Assembly (NCBI GenBank): GCA_963753135.1
Contig: CAVWBA010000014.1
Coordinates: forward strand, 62,001 to 126,000
Length of the DNA stretch: 64,000 nucleotides
DNA from: Roseiarcus sp963753135
GTDB taxonomy: Bacteria; Pseudomonadota; Alphaproteobacteria; Rhizobiales; Beijerinckiaceae
Direction: 5' to 3'
Shown here: positions 22,166-29,513 of the stretch, in pieces
Numbering within the stretch: position 1 is the first letter of the stretch
Layout: each line of letters begins with the position of its first letter
Translations under genes and position numbers: made by a program
Notes under the pieces: model-generated
The model's database searches: none
What the model saw: only the letters and a program-made list of their open reading frames with translations
What the model was told of the DNA's origin: nothing

Positions 22166-23137
22166 GTGACTCGGCTCAATTCCCAAATGTCAGGCATTCC
22201 AGGCCTTATTCCGCCTGATGTGCTAATTTTCCTTCGGTTGCCGAAGACCGGCGGCAACACCATGGACCAAGTGCTTGAGCACTGCCTCCCTGGTCAATGG
22301 TTCTATCCCCATGAATTGGTGGTGCCCTCCGCATTGTTGATTCGACCCACCGAGGGAGTCGCTCAGAAATTCCGACAACTCACCGTTGAGCAGCAACAGT
22401 CCATCCGTTGCCTGATTGGCACGCACGTCGCAATGGACGTTGACACGATTTTCGCAAGGCCCTGCAAGTTCTTTACGGTCGTACGGCATCCTGTAGATCG
22501 GGTGATCTCGAGCTTTTTCCATAATCGCACCGAGACCCATCTGATAAGCTATCCCTTCATTAAGAATCTTTCGCTGGAGCAATACCTCGAAAGCGGAATC
22601 GGCTTAGACGCCGACAATCACCAAGTTCGGGTATTGAGCGGGTGTCCAGAACTCGACGCCCCATGGGACCCGCACGGGCGGCCGATCTCGGCCCCGCCGG
22701 TGGAGCCTCGCCACCTTAAAATGGCAAAGGACAACATCGAGCAGCGCTTCATTGCTGCCGCTGCGCTAGAGCAGTTCACCGCGCTGATCTGGTTCTTAAA
22801 GCGACTCTACGGCTGGCCTTTGCGCCGGGTCATATTCCGGCGGCACAATGAGAACGCGGGCCGCAAAACCGAAACAGACGAGGGTCGGCCGCCGATTGAG
22901 CGGATATCTAAGGCCACGCGTCACCAATTGACCGAGATGAATCGTTACGATGTGGAACTCTACGAATGGGTGCGCGAACGATTTGCACAGCAGATTCGTC
23001 CGCTCGAACCAAGCTTCTCGCGCGAGGTCCGACGCTTCGAGATGCTGAACGCCGCCGCCCAGAAGTTGTACGGAACGGCCCCGGACCCGGTTCGTAAGCT
23101 GGCCAGCCGGATACTCTATACGCGTCGGGCTGCCTAG
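22166..23137 (+). CDS. sulfotransferase family protein
   Basis: A 323-residue cytosolic-type sulfotransferase related to the carbohydrate sulfotransferase group. The 5'-phosphosulfate loop is LRLPKTGGNTMDQVL (KTGGNT at residues 27-32), and the 3'-phosphate motif is TVVRHPVDRVISSFF (RHPVDR at 107-112). It should transfer sulfate from PAPS to a hydroxyl, either on the peptide or on the sugar added by the neighbouring glycosyltransferase. The GTG start at 22166 has CAGGAG ten bases upstream; ATG at 22187 is possible. It is the last plus-strand gene of the biosynthetic operon and converges on the minus-strand tailoring operon 114 bases away. Base composition is less GC-rich than the flanking chromosome, as in the other tailoring genes. 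Confidence 0.82.
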   Translation: MTRLNSQMSGIPGLIPPDVLIFLRLPKTGGNTMDQVLEHCLPGQWFYPHELVVPSALLIRPTEGVAQKFRQLTVEQQQSIRCLIGTHVAMDVDTIFARPCKFFTVVRHPVDRVISSFFHNRTETHLISYPFIKNLSLEQYLESGIGLDADNHQVRVLSGCPELDAPWDPHGRPISAPPVEPRHLKMAKDNIEQRFIAAAALEQFTALIWFLKRLYGWPLRRVIFRRHNENAGRKTETDEGRPPIERISKATRHQLTEMNRYDVELYEWVRERFAQQIRPLEPSFSREVRRFEMLNAAAQKLYGTAPDPVRKLASRILYTRRAA

Positions 23138-23251
23138 CCTAGCGAGGCTCCCGCTGTTATCACGAGCTTTTGGCGGGAGGGAGAGCTTCTGGCAGACCGC
23201 TCGGAATCCCTTCTGGCCGGTTGTCCGTCGACAAAAAGTCGACACCCGGCG

Positions 23252-24172
23252 TCAAGAGGCTGCTAGCGCTCCTATAATCGCCGAAGCTAATGATTGGGCC
23301 CCCTCGCGGATGATCGAGTTATGATCAACCCCGGCCAACTCAACTGCCACGACGCCTTTAGTGAAAAGTCCGTTCCATCCCAATTGCTTATCAGCCGCGC
23401 GAATGGCCGCGTAACGGTCATTCCCCTCCGCTCGAATTACAATCCCGCGGCAGCCGAGCGGCGTAGGGCGATAACTTCGATGCATATGTCTATAGAAGCG
23501 CATGAGCGTCGGCCAGCGGAGCGGAAGGCCTTCGACATCCAACGTCGTAGTCAGTTCCCCATAATCGGGCAACAGCGTTCGCTCGACGCGCGCCTTCGCC
23601 TTTCCCAACAGCCACCGCAAAGTAAGCGCAAATCGATTGATGCGGCCTGCAAGCGCCGCGCCGGTCAAGCGCCCAGCATCAGCAGGCGTTCCTAACCAAC
23701 ACTGTCGCAAATTCCTCAGCACGAAACGATAAATGCCCTCCATGCGCGCGGCTTTATCGATTATCACGACGGCGTCGACCTTTCCACCTCGCATTTGGAA
23801 TTGTCGCCCGACCTCAAAAGCGAGGATGGCCCCGAAACTGTGGCCCGCAAGGATACACCGACCTGATCCTAAGTGTTCGTGCAGAGCTTCTACAAAAAGG
23901 CCCGCGAATTCTTCCAGACGGGGAATTGAGGAGACGTCGTTACTCTTCGCAGCCTCCAGCCAATCCGCAGGCCAAGGTACTTGAATCCCGTATATCGGAC
24001 GGTCCTCTCCCATTAATTTCGCCAGACGCGGCTCGTCGGCCCCGGCGGATATGAAATAAAATGGCGTTTTCGTCCCCCCTTTTCGCAGGACGAAGACCAA
24101 AGGACTTTGATTTTCAGCGCTTGAATTCGTCAGGCTGCGCCTTGTTTCGAATTCAGCTTGAGCGACAGCCAC
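23252..24172 (-). CDS. free-standing thioesterase (type II-like)
   Basis: A 306-residue alpha/beta hydrolase that resembles the thioesterase domain at the end of NRPS proteins. The nucleophile is Ser112 in LAGHSFGAILAFE, an ordinary GxSxG, in contrast to the cysteine in the fused thioesterase of this cluster. The likely catalytic histidine is in AGVDHNSII near the C terminus. Conserved DRPIYGIQVP and RCILAGHSFG support the family. Separate thioesterases in such clusters clear misprimed carrier domains or perform an alternative release. It is the last gene of the minus-strand operon and starts with GTG preceded by GAGAGG. Confidence 0.8.
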   Translation of the reverse strand: MAVAQAEFETRRSLTNSSAENQSPLVFVLRKGGTKTPFYFISAGADEPRLAKLMGEDRPIYGIQVPWPADWLEAAKSNDVSSIPRLEEFAGLFVEALHEHLGSGRCILAGHSFGAILAFEVGRQFQMRGGKVDAVVIIDKAARMEGIYRFVLRNLRQCWLGTPADAGRLTGAALAGRINRFALTLRWLLGKAKARVERTLLPDYGELTTTLDVEGLPLRWPTLMRFYRHMHRSYRPTPLGCRGIVIRAEGNDRYAAIRAADKQLGWNGLFTKGVVAVELAGVDHNSIIREGAQSLASAIIGALAAS

Positions 24173-24275
24173 GACCTCTCACCTCAATTGAAATTGATCG
24201 ACCCGCAGGCGAAATGGCCAACTCAATTGTTGTCGCCAAGACAGACCGCGTCCGATCCTCGGTCATAGCCATGCT

Positions 24276-25289
24276 TTACTGGACAGTCCCGCGCATGCGT
24301 CCGAGCACGCCTTGCGGAGTCAGCCAAAGGCCAAGAAATGCTGCAACGCGCCAAAGTCGTGGCGAGCCGTGGCGGAACGCGCGGTACAGCAGTAGCGTCC
24401 GGGCGTGGCGCGCGCGCTCCTTCGCTGCACGAGGAGCCACCACGGCCAGGCAGAAGCCGCTATAGGCGCGAGGCGTTAGCAGGGGCCGCATCCGCTCGGC
24501 CCACTCTAGTGAGGATAACCACGTACCGCTCTTACTCAGGGACGGCCGAGCATCGTCGACGTAGAGCTTGACTAGGATCTCTGGCACTGTCTCTACGCGT
24601 ACCGCGTTTTGCTTTGACAGCCGCAGCAGGAAATCCCAGTCGTCGTGAGGATTGTCGCCCCGGAACCGCAGGTCGCGGCAGAGCTTGCGTGGCAGTAGGT
24701 AGCTTGAGGTCTGGATGAAGCCGCGGCCAGCGAATGGCGAGCGTCGATCGAATAGATATTCGTCAATCGGCAGTATGTTGTCGTAGATCACTTGCGGGCG
24801 CACGAACGACTCCGTCGGCGTCACCACGCAGCTAAGGCACGTGATAAGGGCAGGGCTCCGGTCAGCCGCATAGGCCAATTGCTTGCCCAACTTCTCGGGC
24901 AGCCACTCGTCGTCATCGTCGAGAAAGGCGATCCATTCACCCTTGGCGTGATCCATTCCGACGTTGCGCGCGCCCGCCGCCGTCAACGATTGGGCATTTG
25001 CGATGACGCGCAAGCGCGGATCGTCGATCCTCTGAAGCAGGACGATCGTGTCGGGATCGGGGCCATCAACGACGACGATGACTTCGAGTTCACGCCAAGT
25101 CTGATAAAAGACGCTCGCCAGCGCACGCATCAGCAGCTTCGGGCGATGCAGGGTCGGGATGATGACGGACACCAGCGGTGGCGCCGGATGCTCCTCCACT
25201 CGATAGTCCGTCGCCTCCGCCCGGTTCATCGAGGCGTCTGTGGCGTAACGGGCGGCCTGCCCGGCCGTTGTTGAAATGGCGGAACTCAC
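24276..25289 (-). CDS. glycosyltransferase family 2
   Basis: A 337-residue GT-A fold glycosyltransferase. The N-terminal nucleotide-binding motif is VSVIIPTLHRPKLLMRAL, and the metal-binding acidic run is AFLDDDDEWLP (Asp124-127), preceded by TAAGARNVGMDHAKGEW as in many GT2 enzymes. HDDWDFLLRL lies in the acceptor half. No membrane helices are evident. Placed between a JmjC gene and the thioesterase and downstream of a nucleotide-sugar epimerase, it most likely glycosylates the cluster product or an intermediate, with a GDP-sugar as a reasonable donor guess. GT2 enzymes also build polysaccharides, so the acceptor is not certain. The start is GTG; the gene follows the JmjC stop by 30 bases. 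Confidence 0.82.
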   Translation of the reverse strand: MSSAISTTAGQAARYATDASMNRAEATDYRVEEHPAPPLVSVIIPTLHRPKLLMRALASVFYQTWRELEVIVVVDGPDPDTIVLLQRIDDPRLRVIANAQSLTAAGARNVGMDHAKGEWIAFLDDDDEWLPEKLGKQLAYAADRSPALITCLSCVVTPTESFVRPQVIYDNILPIDEYLFDRRSPFAGRGFIQTSSYLLPRKLCRDLRFRGDNPHDDWDFLLRLSKQNAVRVETVPEILVKLYVDDARPSLSKSGTWLSSLEWAERMRPLLTPRAYSGFCLAVVAPRAAKERARHARTLLLYRAFRHGSPRLWRVAAFLGLWLTPQGVLGRMRGTVQ

Positions 25290-25319
25290 ATCGTGCCCTG
25301 TGCCGTATCCAGGATCTGG

Positions 25320-26267
25320 CTATGGCTTACGTAATTGGAAACGAAAGCGGTCGTGCAATTGACCCAATACTACGCCGACGGGGCGCTTCAACTGGTCGAG
25401 CATGGGCGCACGGAATGGCGGCGTTGGACTGAGGCCCAGGCGGCGAAGATAGTAATTGGTCCGGTAGATCGCAGCCCGCTCGCTATCGTAGCTGTGGTAG
25501 TTGATACTCACAGATATCGAGATGTTGTCGCCGTTCTTCAGCCAATGCGGCGCGTTCAGCGGGATATGCACGCCCATGCCCGGCTCCATCATCAGCACGT
25601 CGGCGCGGTGCTGCAGATGCGGCTTGTAGGTCGCGGCATTGGTGTCCACAGAGTAGAAGCGCTCGACCTCCTCCTCGGGTGTTACCTCGCGATCCTCGGG
25701 CCGGAATAGGTTGATTTGCTTCTTCCCGCTCAGCTGCAGCAGGAAGTTGTTTTCGCTATCGATGTGGTAGGTCGTCAGTCGGTTCGGCGAGGTGATGAAG
25801 ACAATCACCTCCTTCCGGCGCATCTTGCGCTCAAGTTGGCGACCGCTGACCTCCAAGATGTCCGACATGCAGCGATCCAGCAGCGCCGCGTAGCTGGCAT
25901 CGGCATCCGCGCGCTTCAAGGCGATCCACGCACCTGCATTCTCGATGCGGTCGATTGTCTCGTCTACCGGGAACGGGGCGGGAGCGGTGCCCCAGCGCTG
26001 CCGAACGTCCTGCACGCCCGCGTCGTAGTACAAATCGTCCGGGCGCGTCGCCGCGGTGCTCCGCGCCAATTCAATGAGCCTGGGCAGCTGGAACAGAGGG
26101 TGGTTGCTCAGGTGGTGCCGGAAGACAAAATGCCGGCGATTAAACTTCTCGTGGAACACATCCCGATCGAGTTCGATCATCCGCCCGCCATTCGCTACTG
26201 CGGAGGCTCTTGGACTTTCCAGTACTTCGGACACGTCGCACCTCGTTACTACGGCGGTTGTTTCCAC
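25320..26267 (-). CDS. JmjC/cupin-like Fe(II)-dependent oxygenase candidate (copy 2)
   Basis: A 315-residue homologue of the plus-strand JmjC-like protein at 21.2-22.1 kb. Metal ligands appear as HxD in TTYHIDSENNFLL (His168, Asp170) and distal His241 in IPLNAPHWLKN. The shared N-terminal block reads FVFRHHLSNHPLFQL. The predicted role is Fe(II)/2-oxoglutarate oxidation of a pathway intermediate, perhaps at a different position from the first copy. GTG at 26267 gives the longest frame; ATG at 26180 (MIELDRDVF) would remove 29 residues that have no counterpart in the other copy and is a serious alternative. It lies between the truncated third copy and the glycosyltransferase on the same strand. 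Confidence 0.75.
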   Translation of the reverse strand: METTAVVTRCDVSEVLESPRASAVANGGRMIELDRDVFHEKFNRRHFVFRHHLSNHPLFQLPRLIELARSTAATRPDDLYYDAGVQDVRQRWGTAPAPFPVDETIDRIENAGAWIALKRADADASYAALLDRCMSDILEVSGRQLERKMRRKEVIVFITSPNRLTTYHIDSENNFLLQLSGKKQINLFRPEDREVTPEEEVERFYSVDTNAATYKPHLQHRADVLMMEPGMGVHIPLNAPHWLKNGDNISISVSINYHSYDSERAAIYRTNYYLRRLGLSPTPPFRAPMLDQLKRPVGVVLGQLHDRFRFQLRKP

Positions 26268-26303
26268 AGGGCAAAAGATCCCTATCTACGAGCGCAAAAC
26301 CGA

Positions 26304-26672
26304 TCATACAGCTCTGCCGATCTGCCTGCGCACCGGGATCGCCGCCGCCATGGCCGCAGCCTTCACTGCATCGTGCGCCGGGCGCTCCCCCGGGCGCGCC
26401 GGATCGATACGAAGGCGCCGCAGATAGGCATTGAACGAGCGCACCGGCGACCGCATCCGACCCTGACGGGTCTCATAGACGAAGGTGTAGGAAACTGAAC
26501 GCGATCCGACCGTCTCCACCCAATGGGGCGCGTCCTGTGGCTGATGCAGGCCCGTCCCGGGCTGCAGCCGAAACAGATGTTCGGCGCCAGCGTCCCGACG
26601 CGCCAGATCGACCTGCCCGATAAACACCGCGTCGTCCAGACCTAGTCGTGCGGTCGGCCCAGGCGAGGTCAT
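26304..26672 (-). CDS. truncated JmjC/cupin-like protein (C-terminal half only)
   Basis: A 122-residue protein matching only the C-terminal half of the two neighbouring JmjC-like proteins. The alignable stretch is RLQPGTGLHQPQDAPHWVE followed by RSVSYTFVYE and a region ending FNAYLRRLRIDPARPG. The distal histidine of the metal site is kept (APHWVE), but the HxD segment is absent, so it cannot form the complete facial triad. Its ATG overlaps the stop of the epimerase gene (ATGA at 26669-26672), an arrangement that suggests it is still translated. It is either a relic of a deleted oxygenase gene or a partner subunit or regulator of the full-length copy. Confidence 0.6.
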   Translation of the reverse strand: MTSPGPTARLGLDDAVFIGQVDLARRDAGAEHLFRLQPGTGLHQPQDAPHWVETVGSRSVSYTFVYETRQGRMRSPVRSFNAYLRRLRIDPARPGERPAHDAVKAAAMAAAIPVRRQIGRAV

Positions 26673-27664
26673 TCTGCGGCCTGCGGAAACGCAATCGCTC
26701 CTGTCTTTGCCCGTACCCGGCCGTCGATCCACGCGTATGTGAGGGCTAGACCAGCGGAAAGGGGCTGTTCGGGTCTCCAGCCAAGCTTCTCCTTGATCAA
26801 TCTATTGTCGGAATTGCGGCCCCGAACTCCAAGTGGTCCCGGAATATGCCGTTTCTCGAGCTTCTTGCCGGCGATGGCCATGATGCTATCGGCAAGCTGA
26901 TTGATCGTCACCATCTCATCGGAGCCGATATTCACTGGTCCCTCGAAGCCGGAGCGCATCAGCCGGACTGTTCCTTCGACGCATTCCGACACATACAGGA
27001 AGGATCGGGTCTGCTTGCCATCGCCCCAAATGTCGATCGTTCCCCCATTTGGCGTCATCGCGATCTTGCGGCAGAGGGCAGCCGGCGCCTTCTCGCGGCC
27101 GCCGTCCCAGGTCCCCTCAGGGCCGAAGATGTTGTGATAGCGGGCGATCCGAACCTCGATCCCACGACAACGGCCGAAAGCAAGATAGAGCCGCTCGCTG
27201 AACAGCTTTTCCCACCCGTACTCGCTATCCGGAGCCGCAGGGTAAGCGGAACTTTCTTCGCAGTTTGGCGAGTCCGGGTTTGTCTGGTTGTAGGCCGGAT
27301 ACATGCAGGCAGACGAAGAATAAAATACCCTCGGAATCAATCTTCTGCAGCAAGCATCAAGGATATTCAGATTAATTAGGCTTGAATTGTGCATAATATC
27401 GGCGTCATTCTCGCCAACAAATACAAATCCGGCGCCGCCCATATCCGCCGCCAGCTGATAAACCTCATCAAACCGACGGTCGATCACCTGCTTACAGAAA
27501 TAGGGATCGCGAAGATCTCCAATGACAAAATCATCGGCTTCGCTTATCGCGTATTCATGGTTTTTCAGATCAACGCCACGAACCCAGAATCCGTCCGCCT
27601 TCAGGCGTTTGACTAAGTGCCCTCCAATAAAACCACCCGCGCCACATACTAATGCACTTCGCAT
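26669..27664 (-). CDS. NAD-dependent nucleotide-sugar epimerase, GDP-mannose 3,5-epimerase-like
   Basis: A 331-residue extended short-chain dehydrogenase. It has the NAD motif VCGAGGFIGGHLV (residues 8-14), the YxxxK pair Tyr149/Lys153 in SEYGWEKLFSE, and SSSACMYP, in which the cysteine matches the catalytic Cys of GDP-mannose 3,5-epimerases. QLAADMGGAGFV and YHNIFGPEGTW are also typical of that group. Such enzymes convert GDP-D-mannose to GDP-L-galactose or GDP-L-gulose. GGAGGG five bases before the ATG marks the start. It heads the minus-strand tailoring operon, directly downstream of a decayed copy of the NRPS leader, and would supply the sugar used by the operon's glycosyltransferase. Confidence 0.82.
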   Translation of the reverse strand: MRSALVCGAGGFIGGHLVKRLKADGFWVRGVDLKNHEYAISEADDFVIGDLRDPYFCKQVIDRRFDEVYQLAADMGGAGFVFVGENDADIMHNSSLINLNILDACCRRLIPRVFYSSSACMYPAYNQTNPDSPNCEESSAYPAAPDSEYGWEKLFSERLYLAFGRCRGIEVRIARYHNIFGPEGTWDGGREKAPAALCRKIAMTPNGGTIDIWGDGKQTRSFLYVSECVEGTVRLMRSGFEGPVNIGSDEMVTINQLADSIMAIAGKKLEKRHIPGPLGVRGRNSDNRLIKEKLGWRPEQPLSAGLALTYAWIDGRVRAKTGAIAFPQAAE

Positions 27665-27689
27665 TACGACCCTCCAGGATAATGGAAAC

Positions 27690-28046
27690 TAGGTATTTGA
27701 GATCTCAGCATCTCGGTCAAGCTTAGACCCCTGACACAACGGATGTATTTGGGCAGCTCTGATGGGCCGCCGGCTTTCAATCCTTCCAAAATCACGGCGA
27801 TCGATTCCAACGGAAGGACGCGTGATGAGACCCGACAATCTGACCTCGGCGCAGCCCGGCGCATCGCAATCGAGCCCCAATGCGGTAGGGACACGATCGG
27901 GTTCGGCGTAATTCATCTGGACGCCGTCACCGACGATCGCTGTGGCGGCGGCAAATCACGCCGCGACGTCGGCAAAAGCTAGGCAAACGGACCGGCTCGA
28001 CAGCTCGCCGGCCGCCTTGTCCGAGGGAAAGGAAGAAATTCTGCAC
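27690..28046 (-). pseudogene. decayed 5' fragment of an NRPS adenylation domain (inverted copy of the first NRPS gene)
   Basis: On the minus strand this interval aligns with the first about 120 codons of the loading NRPS at 5829, with frameshifts and stops. Matching pieces across frames include LAFADVAA against SAFADVAA, DGVQMNYAEPDRV against DGVQISYADLDRL, ILEGLKAGG against ILGILKAGG, and KYIRCVRGLSLTEM against RYICRDSGLTLTLV. The AYLPLDISYP segment is deleted. The similarity also covers the noncoding leader (28047-28145 against about 5735-5828), including an exact 20-base block ACGCCTTTCGGGCAATGGCG. The fragment stops close to the epimerase start, whose ribosome binding site follows it. It cannot encode a functional domain. 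It is best explained by duplication and inversion of the cluster's 5' end, or by a lost second NRPS gene. Confidence 0.75.
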
Positions 28047-28145
28047 TCGTTCTCCAGAAGTGTTTCGTCAAGAATACCTCCGTTTCCTTCATCGGCGCCA
28101 TTGCCCGAAAGGCGGTAAATTCTACGCCTTTCGGCCGCCAGAAGA
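28047..28145 (-). repeat. leader repeat shared with the region upstream of the first NRPS gene
   Basis: Inverted, diverged copy (roughly 70% by eye) of bases about 5735-5828, the 95-base leader just before the first NRPS start. Conserved blocks include the 20-base ACGCCTTTCGGGCAATGGCG and CTTCTGGAGAA just before the start codon. Because the leader is as well kept as the coding part, it may carry the promoter or translation signals of the NRPS gene. It could now drive the minus-strand epimerase operon (inference). Confidence 0.65.
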
Positions 28146-28164
28146 CCCACCCGGATGCAGGTTC

Positions 28165-28430
28165 CGGAAGCGCGATCCGGACGCGCACTTCATGGTCAAG
28201 CGGGCCAAGACCTATTCGACTACAAGGCGCATCCGGCGGTGGACTTGCGGAGCGGGCTTGTACACCGAGCCGAGATGAGGTCGGCCGACGGGCATGACGG
28301 ACGCATGGCGAAGCGCTGATCCGTGACGACGAGGAAGCTTTTTTGCAGATAATGCCTACACCAGCCACGGCTTCGCGACGCGCTCGATGCGGGACGATGG
28401 GTGCCGAGGCGATCAGCAATGGGAGGCGAC
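28165..28430 (+). mobile_element. remnant of an IS5-type transposase gene
   Basis: Plus-strand frames across this stretch give broken pieces of an IS5-family DDE transposase: DPDAHFMVKRAKTY, then DYKAHPAVDLRSGLVHRAEM, then ALIRDDEEAF and FFADNAYTSHGFATR. These match the order of the typical transposase motifs (tyrosine-rich YKAH, VDxxSGLV, FADKAY). Several frameshifts and a stop separate the pieces, and neither a start nor terminal inverted repeats were found. It sits between the decayed NRPS fragment and the phosphopantetheinyl transferase gene, a likely recombination point. Nothing else is recognisable from about 28,430 to 28,611. Confidence 0.6.
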
Positions 28431-28611
28431 GCGCACGACCCCACGTTGGAACGGCCTTGTCGTGATGCTTGGTCGGCTGCTGTATAATGTCGTTCAAAAA
28501 TAGGGGCTGAGTATCGATACCTTCGTCCGGACCCTGGTCGCGCCACCTCCGGAATTTGCGTGGGCTTGGGCGCTGGAGCGTCCTGCGTCCGAGCGACTAA
28601 GCGTCTGCGTT

Positions 28612-29259
28612 GTGCACGAACTCGCCATAGAAACGAGATCGACGCCGAGTGAGGACGAACTCATTCTTTGGTTCGGCGCTCCCGATCCTTGCGGCGGACC
28701 AAATCTTTTCAGTCATCTCAGCGAGGATGAACGAGCGCGAGCGGCAAGGTTTCGATTCGAAGCGGACCGCTGGGCCTTCACCGCCGCCCACGCCGGGCTA
28801 CGCGCGCTGTTAGGACCGATGCTGCGATGTGCGCCTCATGCGCTGCGCTTCGCAGCTAGTGTGAATGGAAAGCCCTATCTTGATCACACGGGGCGATGCG
28901 GGGCAGTGCAGTTCAGCATAAGCCACACCCGTGGCTGCGTCGCCATCGCAGTGGCGGGATGCGCCGTCGGCGTTGACGTCGAGCGGCGCCGACCGATCCC
29001 TGATCTCATGGCTGTTGCGAGAACGGCATTTGGCCCGGAGGGGCAGGCAGCGCTGGCTGCCCGCCCGGGAGGGCCTGCGCGCTCGGCGCTGTTTTACAGA
29101 TATTGGACTCTTGGCGAAGCGTTCATAAAGGCGACCGGTGAGGGCATCGCTCAGGGTCTGACGAGTTTCGCCTTCACTGAAGAGGGCGCTCCCGCCCTCA
29201 CACGCGTGAGCGCAGGCTGGGGCCCGGTCGGACGCTGGCGCTTTCATTGTGAACCCTGA
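28612..29259 (+). CDS. 4'-phosphopantetheinyl transferase, Sfp type
   Basis: A 215-residue Sfp-type transferase that converts apo carrier domains to the holo form with the phosphopantetheine arm of CoA. Motifs: FSISHTRGCVAIA; GVDVERRR (residues 120-127, Mg-binding Asp122 and Glu124); and WTLGEAFIKATGEG (Trp165, Glu169, Lys173). It starts with GTG at 28612. It lies at the right end of the biosynthetic cluster and is the obvious activator of its four carrier domains. The 254 bases downstream to recQ contain no gene I can support. Confidence 0.9.
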   Translation: MHELAIETRSTPSEDELILWFGAPDPCGGPNLFSHLSEDERARAARFRFEADRWAFTAAHAGLRALLGPMLRCAPHALRFAASVNGKPYLDHTGRCGAVQFSISHTRGCVAIAVAGCAVGVDVERRRPIPDLMAVARTAFGPEGQAALAARPGGPARSALFYRYWTLGEAFIKATGEGIAQGLTSFAFTEEGAPALTRVSAGWGPVGRWRFHCEP

Positions 29260-29513
29260 TCCCGCGTTCCTCAGCGGGTTGCAGCGCTAAGACCCGTTGG
29301 TCCGGATTGACATGGTCCATCACGATCTCGATCGTCGCAGGATTCGGACATCCGGGCACGGTCTAGTGCGTCTGGGTGATAGTTTTCATACATCGCTCTG
29401 CGAGTAACCACCACGATTTCGTTACGAAGGAGACGCAAAGCTCTCATAGCGCCCGCCGAATGCCCGCAACATTCGGCAGGAGGCCCGCGGGCGCCGTCTC
29501 GACCTCGGGCGGT

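Noticed and set aside
29260..29513. Minus-strand stretch reading like part of a protein (PNPATIEIVMDH)
   Set aside because: Too short, without start or recognisable family, so not annotated as a gene.
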